Part shown: positions 11,368 through 15,734 of the stretch, one piece after another
How the letters are laid out: the number at the start of each line of letters is the position of its first letter
How positions within the stretch are numbered: position 1 is the stretch's first letter
Source of the DNA: UBA3537 sp965662485
GTDB lineage: Bacteria > Bacteroidota > Bacteroidia > Flavobacteriales > Flavobacteriaceae
DNA: 15,734 nucleotides
Reading direction: 5' to 3'
NCBI GenBank assembly: GCA_965662485.1
Contig: CBFIIL010000036.1
Span: 1-15,734, forward strand
Made by a program: the position numbers and the translations under genes
The notes under the pieces: generated by a model
What the model was told of the DNA's origin: nothing
The model's input: the letters and a program-made list of their open reading frames with translations, nothing else
Database searches by the model: none

Positions 11368-13395
11368 TTATGGGGAAGTTAAAACTTCCAGACCACAATT
11401 CAAAAATGTTTCATATTCTTGATTGTCAGGTGTGTAGCCTACTGGTGGGTTCAAAATTGTTTTGGCGTCGGGACTTAGTAAAACATAAAAAGGTTGTGAG
11501 TTAGACTGGAAAAATTGAGTTTGAAAATGAGCCCACTTATGGCCGTAGTTTTCAAGTAATCGTGCGCCTCCGTCTTGTCGTTTTACTATTAGTTGTTCGT
11601 CTTTTGGAAGTTCTTTTTTGTCATCTACGTACAAAGAAATCAATACATAATCATTTTCAAAAAAGGGTTTTATATTTGATTTTGGCCAAATATGTTCTTC
11701 CATTTTTCGACAATTAACACAAGCATATCCTGTGAAATCCAAAAGAATAGGTTTGTTTACTTTTTTTGCATAAGCAACACCTTCTCTTAAATCTTTAAAA
11801 CATTCAAAATTATTTGGACAGTCGTTAGGGTAAAGAAAACTGTAGCCAACAGGTGGTGCTAAGCCACTCAATAGTGTCAGCGGGGTAAATGTTTTTGTCG
11901 TTTCATTTATTCTAAATCCTGATGCTAGATAGACTACAAATGCAAAAACAAGCACTCCCGAACTTATCCTAAAGAAGGATAGTTTTTGTAAAACCCCATC
12001 ATGAGGAAATTTAATTTTTCCTAATAGGTAAAGAGCTAAACCAAAAAAGACTAAAATCCAAATGCCTAGGAAGACCTCAATTTTTAATATCCCCCAATGT
12101 TGTACAAGATCAGCATTAGATAAAAATTTAAATGCTAGTGCAAGTTCTAAAAACCCAAGGATAACTTTAGTTGTATTGAGCCATCCTCCTGATTTTGGCA
12201 ATGCATTAAGCATGTTTGGAAACATGGCAAAAAGCGCAAATGGCAGTCCAAGTGCTACGCCAAATCCACCCATTCCAGCAGTGAGTTGCCATGCGCCTCC
12301 ATCTGAAGAGAGCGAACCTGCCAAAAGTGAACCTAAAATAGGCCCTGTACACGAAAATGAAACAATGGACAACGTAAGTGCCATAAAAAACACACCTAAG
12401 ATTCCACCAACGCCCTCGCCTTTGCTTGTTGCAGATGTCCAGCTCGATGGAAGTGTTAATTCATAATATCCGAAAAATGAAAATGCAAAAAATATGAAAA
12501 TAACAAAGAAAATGACATTAAGCCAAACATTGGTTGAAATTTCATTCAATATGTCAGGATTTACTGAGTCTAAAAGATGAAAAGGAATGCTTAAAATAAG
12601 ATAAACAAGTACTATGAATACACCATAAAGTATGGCTTTTGATAAGCCAGATTTGGAAGTCGAATTCTCAGCTTTTTTGGTGAAAAAACTTACAGTGAGT
12701 GGTATCATTGGAAATACACACGGTGTAAGTAGCGCCAAGAGCCCGCCCAGAAATCCCAGACCAAAAATTCGCCATAGCGTATTTTGCTGGGTGAGGTTTT
12801 GAGAAATTGAATCCGATTGCAATGAACACGGAGTTGTTGATTTTGAAATTTGTTCTGGAGAAATTCCATATAAAATTTCATTTGAATTTTTAGAAATGTC
12901 CCTCCCTTGAATTGCAGAGTTTTCTGCAACTATAAATCCTTTTTCTGGGGTGTAATTAAAACTAAATGGGTTGTCAGGTTTGTAAGTACATTTTGTGTCA
13001 TCACAGGTCATATAATCTATATTACCTGACAATGTAAATGCTACTTCTGAAACTTCTATACGTTGTCTAAATTCTGCTTTATCAAAAAACTTGGATACAA
13101 CCATATCAAAAACGGGGTCGTGTTTTGTGACTTTATTTAACTCACTGTCTTCAATTTCGCCTGTAAGTTGAAATGCAGGATTGTTTTCAAAGGTAAATAA
13201 TGTTGGCAGAGGGCCTCCTTCCTCTACTTCTAAAGCATATATGGCCCAATTTGCATCAATATTGGCTGTAAAAACAAGGGTGTATTCTGTTTTTGATTGT
13301 TGTTCAACTCCAAGTTCCCATTGAACAGGGTTGAGGATTTGGGAAAAACCCAATGAGGTTGATAAGAGAAAGATTAAGGTTATAAAATATTTCAT
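11368..13395 (-). CDS. dsbD: DsbD-type thiol:disulfide interchange protein
   Basis: This inner-membrane protein carries electrons from cytoplasmic thioredoxin to periplasmic thiol proteins. It has 675 residues and all three DsbD domains. After a signal peptide (about 1-18) comes the periplasmic alpha domain (about 20-150) with C131 and C136 (MTCDDTKC). Eight or so membrane helices (about 210-495) contain C226 (LLTPCVFPMIPLT) and C349 (SFSCTGPILGSLL). A C-terminal thioredoxin-like domain (about 530-675) carries the C559/C562 CVNC motif (TGYACVNCRKME). The six-cysteine relay is intact. It follows an HxlR-family regulator by 66 bp and precedes the HupE-like gene on the same strand. Likely clients are cytochrome c maturation or periplasmic disulfide repair. 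Confidence 0.93.
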   Translation of the reverse strand: MKYFITLIFLLSTSLGFSQILNPVQWELGVEQQSKTEYTLVFTANIDANWAIYALEVEEGGPLPTLFTFENNPAFQLTGEIEDSELNKVTKHDPVFDMVVSKFFDKAEFRQRIEVSEVAFTLSGNIDYMTCDDTKCTYKPDNPFSFNYTPEKGFIVAENSAIQGRDISKNSNEILYGISPEQISKSTTPCSLQSDSISQNLTQQNTLWRIFGLGFLGGLLALLTPCVFPMIPLTVSFFTKKAENSTSKSGLSKAILYGVFIVLVYLILSIPFHLLDSVNPDILNEISTNVWLNVIFFVIFIFFAFSFFGYYELTLPSSWTSATSKGEGVGGILGVFFMALTLSIVSFSCTGPILGSLLAGSLSSDGGAWQLTAGMGGFGVALGLPFALFAMFPNMLNALPKSGGWLNTTKVILGFLELALAFKFLSNADLVQHWGILKIEVFLGIWILVFFGLALYLLGKIKFPHDGVLQKLSFFRISSGVLVFAFVVYLASGFRINETTKTFTPLTLLSGLAPPVGYSFLYPNDCPNNFECFKDLREGVAYAKKVNKPILLDFTGYACVNCRKMEEHIWPKSNIKPFFENDYVLISLYVDDKKELPKDEQLIVKRQDGGARLLENYGHKWAHFQTQFFQSNSQPFYVLLSPDAKTILNPPVGYTPDNQEYETFLNCGLEVLTSP

Positions 13396-13461
13396 GATAC
13401 GTAGTTCTAAGGATATTTACAAAGAACTTAAAAAAATAAGACACCACAAAAAAAGGAGTAT

Positions 13462-13896
13462 TTATTTAACTTTTAGGATGTCTTTTAGAGAGTTTTTGTA
13501 AGAAGATGTTGTTTCTGAAATAAATTCTTCAGCGGATAATCCTTCCGTTTCCTTAAACCATTGCTCACCATTTGGACCAAACTTCTTTTTTAAATTTCTT
13601 TTACTCCATTGCATCATTTCATAAATAATTGGATACATATCTATACCAGAATCTGTGAGATAGTAGATTTTGGTTTTTTGATCATAAGGCAATTTGGTCA
13701 CTTCAAGTAACCCTTTGTTAGTGAGTAATTCCAAGCGATTTGCCAAGATGTTTGTTGCAATTTTTTCTGGGGATTTTAAAAACTCCGTAAAGGTTTTCTT
13801 CCCCATAAAAATATCCCTGATGACCAATAACGACCACTTATCCCCGACAATATCGAGAGCGTTTGTTAGTGGACAATCCGACCTATTCGTTTTCAT
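13462..13896 (-). CDS. HxlR-family winged-helix transcriptional regulator
   Basis: This 144-residue DNA-binding protein has the HxlR N-terminal signature CPLTNALDIVGDKWSLLVIRD (C8 to D28). A winged helix-turn-helix follows (about 30-100, including ILANRLELLTNKGLLE and a YYLTDSG wing), then a C-terminal dimer helix. The single cysteine, C8, is the residue that senses thiol stress in some relatives such as YodB and HypR, so redox control of the downstream dsbD is plausible; this is inference. It is divergent from the GH16 gene. An exact -7 element (TATTTTTG, minus strand 13976 to 13969) lies 73 bp upstream of the start, in an AT-rich stretch that may hold its own operator. Confidence 0.9.
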   Translation of the reverse strand: MKTNRSDCPLTNALDIVGDKWSLLVIRDIFMGKKTFTEFLKSPEKIATNILANRLELLTNKGLLEVTKLPYDQKTKIYYLTDSGIDMYPIIYEMMQWSKRNLKKKFGPNGEQWFKETEGLSAEEFISETTSSYKNSLKDILKVK

Positions 13897-13968
13897 TTTA
13901 TTTGTTTGTTGGTGCTAAATTATGAATAAATCATGTTTCTTTAATTTAATTTAACTTTTAATTAAAAA

Positions 13969-13976
13969 CAAAAATA
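13969..13976 (-). promoter_or_regulatory. -7 element for the HxlR-family gene
   Basis: On the minus strand this reads TATTTTTG, an exact TAnnTTTG match. A second, weaker candidate, TAATTTAG, lies closer to the gene around 13912-13919. No good -33 TTG is visible for either, so which one is used is undecided. Confidence 0.35.
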
Positions 13977-14016
13977 TTCTTATAAATAAATTTTAAAACT
14001 AAAGAAAGAGATTTAC

Positions 14017-14024
14017 TATTTTTG
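14017..14024 (+). promoter_or_regulatory. -7 element for the GH16 gene
   Basis: TATTTTTG exactly matches TAnnTTTG and ends 23 bp before the start codon at 14048, predicting a transcript start around 14031. It mirrors the minus-strand element at 13969-13976, so the two face away from each other 40 bp apart. Confidence 0.5.
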
Positions 14025-14047
14025 ATTTTCAATTTAAATAGTTTTTA

Positions 14048-15610
14048 ATGAGAATTATCTTTTTATTTTTTTTGTGTGTTTCTAGTAAAGTTTTTGCACA
14101 AAATTTACCGTTAGATTTTGAAAATGATCAAGATGTTTTTTCCTCTTTTGGAGAAGGCTGTGCATTTTACAAACAACCTGATACATCAAATACTTCCAAT
14201 ACTGTGGGCGTGATTCAAAATGCAGGTAATGATATTTATGAAGGTGTTTATTTAGACTTAATACCAAATATCAACTTCGATAATTCTAAACTTGTAAGTT
14301 TTGATTTTTACTCAAATATAGGCCCAACGACTATTCAAGTAAAATTTGAAGGCAGCGATTCGGGATTTGGCGATGCTTTTGTTGAGGCTACAGTTCCTGG
14401 AAATGGATGGTCTCAAGTTCAACTAGATTTTTCTCAGGCCAATATCATTGGCCAAACTGGGACGCAAAGTCTATCAGGAAATTTTAGTAGAATCGCTCTT
14501 TTTGTGGCACCTGGACAATTGTTATCGGGCACTTTTTATATCGACAACATCGATGGAGGTGAAAGTACAATTACTACATTTGACGAATTGGTGTGGAGTG
14601 ATGAGTTTGACGACTACACAGGTGCACCAGACCCCACAAAATGGCATCATCAAGTTATCCCCATAATCAATGGTACAGATTGGGCTAACGGTGAGCTTCA
14701 GCATTATACCGATCAAATTTCAAATTCATATGTTAGTGATGGAACTTTAAAGATAAAAGCTATCAAAGAAAATTACACCTATAACGGTGTAAACAAAAAC
14801 TATACCTCAGCGCGTTTAAATTCGAAATATGCCTTTAAGTACGGCAGAATTGATGTTGGCGCAAAACTTCCTGCAGAGGCAGGAACATGGCCAGCGATTT
14901 GGACATTAGGCGCTAATATTAATGAACCTGGAAACTACTTTGGCAACACTTATGGAAGTGTGGGATGGCCAGACTGTGGCGAAATAGACATTATGGAACA
15001 AAATGGATGGGACAAAAGTATTACTTACGGATACATGCATTATAAAAATTTGGCTTCTGGTCTGTATGAAAATCAAGGTACAACAACACCAATCAACGAT
15101 TCTAGTGGTTCCTATCATAAGTATTCTCTAATTTGGACAGAAGATGTGATTCAAATTCTCTTAGACGATAATGTGTTTTTTGAACGTCAAAACAATAACG
15201 AACTTCCTTATGACAATCCTCATTATATTTTGCTAAATATTGCTATGGGAGGGAATTTGGGCTTGTTGCCAGGCACGGAAATTCCTGAAAGTTTCAATGA
15301 TGCAATAATGGAGATAGATTATGTCCGAGTATATCAACAATCTCCGCTAAGTCTGAATGCTAGTGGGCAGATTTCAAAGGCTTCAATATCTCCTAACCCT
15401 GCACAAAATATGGTTAAAGTCTCCTTGAATTCTGATGAATTAATTAAAAACATCCAATTATTTGATGTTACTGGAAAGTTGATTTTAAATCAGAACAATA
15501 TTAATAAAAGCAGTACTAATTTATATGTTTCAGATTTAAATTCTGGGCTTTATATCGTTGTGATAAAAACAAACAAAACCGTCATCACAAAACGATTGGT
15601 TATACAATAA
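14048..15610 (+). CDS. Secreted GH16 beta-glucanase (laminarinase-like) with T9SS sorting domain
   Basis: This 520-residue extracellular enzyme probably hydrolyses beta-1,3-type glucans such as laminarin. Signal peptide: about 1-18 (ending SKVFAQ). A beta-sandwich of about 150 residues (20-170) follows, ending TFYIDNIDGG, which looks like a carbohydrate-binding module. The GH16 catalytic domain (about 180-430) contains GEIDIMEQNG, with nucleophile E312, D314 and acid/base E317, plus the family's WPAIWTLG segment (281-288). The last 78 residues (about 443-520; ISPNPAQNMVKVSL through LYVSDLNSGLYIVVI to KRLVIQ) are a type A T9SS C-terminal sorting domain, predicting passage through the type IX system and surface attachment or release. 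No SusC/SusD pair is visible, so it is not in an evident polysaccharide utilisation locus here. Exact substrate is inferred. Confidence 0.93.
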   Translation: MRIIFLFFLCVSSKVFAQNLPLDFENDQDVFSSFGEGCAFYKQPDTSNTSNTVGVIQNAGNDIYEGVYLDLIPNINFDNSKLVSFDFYSNIGPTTIQVKFEGSDSGFGDAFVEATVPGNGWSQVQLDFSQANIIGQTGTQSLSGNFSRIALFVAPGQLLSGTFYIDNIDGGESTITTFDELVWSDEFDDYTGAPDPTKWHHQVIPIINGTDWANGELQHYTDQISNSYVSDGTLKIKAIKENYTYNGVNKNYTSARLNSKYAFKYGRIDVGAKLPAEAGTWPAIWTLGANINEPGNYFGNTYGSVGWPDCGEIDIMEQNGWDKSITYGYMHYKNLASGLYENQGTTTPINDSSGSYHKYSLIWTEDVIQILLDDNVFFERQNNNELPYDNPHYILLNIAMGGNLGLLPGTEIPESFNDAIMEIDYVRVYQQSPLSLNASGQISKASISPNPAQNMVKVSLNSDELIKNIQLFDVTGKLILNQNNINKSSTNLYVSDLNSGLYIVVIKTNKTVITKRLVIQ

Positions 15611-15641
15611 AAAAACCTAACTCCGCTGGAGTTAGGTTTTT
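15611..15641. terminator. Strong bidirectional intrinsic terminator
   Basis: A perfect 14-bp stem (15611-15624 with 15628-15641) has core CCTAACTCC/GGAGTTAGG, a GCT loop, and A- and T-runs on either side. It begins right after the GH16 stop codon and can also end the leftward tRNA transcript. Confidence 0.93.
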
Positions 15642-15648
15642 AATTATG

Positions 15649-15723
15649 TCGGGATGACAGGATTTGAACCTGCGACCACACGGCCCCCAGCCGTGTACGC
15701 TAACCGGACTGCGCCACATCCCG
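15649..15723 (-). tRNA. tRNA-Pro (anticodon GGG)
   Basis: The minus strand folds into a complete 75-nt cloverleaf. The acceptor stem is CGGGATG/CATCCCG, the D-stem GCGC/GCGT, the anticodon stem CACGG/CCGTG with loop CTGGGGG (anticodon GGG, positions 34-36), and the T-arm GCAGG-TTCAAAT-CCTGT, with discriminator A. The 3' CCA is not encoded (ACA follows), so it must be added after transcription. It reads CCC and CCU codons. Confidence 0.95.
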
Positions 15724-15734
15724 TTTTGGAGGGG

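Noticed and set aside
11373..11388. Short inverted repeat GGAAGT/ACTTCC at the 3' end of dsbD
   Set aside because: It lies in the last codons, with no T-run following on the minus strand, so it is not supported as a terminator.
12062..12466. 134-residue plus-strand open frame
   Set aside because: It is antisense to the dsbD membrane domain, which is clearly coding; its Pro/Ser-rich translation is typical of a shadow frame.
1..15734. CRISPR arrays, insertion sequences, phage or integrase genes, toxin-antitoxin pairs
   Set aside because: No regularly spaced repeats, transposase or integrase motifs were seen; the tRNA-Pro could be an integration site in principle, but no second attachment copy is visible.

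Overview
The window reads as a chromosomal segment of a marine-type member of the Bacteroidota, most likely Flavobacteriaceae. The evidence is very AT-rich intergenic DNA, weak or absent Shine-Dalgarno sequences, several exact TAnnTTTG -7 promoter elements, a type IX secretion (T9SS) C-terminal sorting domain on a glycoside hydrolase, and families typical of this group: Porin_O_P porin, a PiT transporter with a PhoU-like tail, DUF3109, and class Ia NrdB before NrdA. I cannot name the genus from the sequence alone.

Layout. (1) 1-578 is the 3' end of a secreted, repeat-rich surface protein, closed by a bidirectional terminator. (2) 643-4906 looks like a phosphate module. A small secreted MORN-repeat protein is transcribed leftward. 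A 341-bp regulatory gap follows, and then a phosphate-selective-type porin and a PiT phosphate permease run rightward as an operon with one terminator. (3) 4934-8562 is nrdB-nrdA (class Ia ribonucleotide reductase), transcribed leftward. (4) 8826-10263 holds a cysteine-rich DUF3109 protein (leftward) divergent from a MarC-family membrane protein followed by a 65-aa membrane protein. (5) 10285-13896 is a leftward run: HxlR-family regulator, DsbD-type thiol reductant transporter, HupE/UreJ-like membrane protein, dCMP-deaminase-type enzyme. (6) 14048-15641 is a secreted GH16 beta-glucanase with a T9SS tail and terminator, followed by a tRNA-Pro(GGG) on the minus strand.

The most interesting part is the gap at 1000-1340. 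It holds three groups of TTAACA-like hexamers spaced exactly 11 bp apart, the geometry of PhoP/PhoB boxes. One group lies by the MORN-protein gene and one directly precedes the porin. The middle group sits 9 bp before an exact TAnnTTTG element that is followed, about 75 bp later, by a strong intrinsic terminator with no gene between. That is the architecture of a phosphate-starvation small RNA of about 90-95 nt, or of an attenuated leader for the porin-PiT operon. This is inferred from sequence pattern and gene context. The rest of the window is mostly housekeeping and ordinary accessory metabolism.
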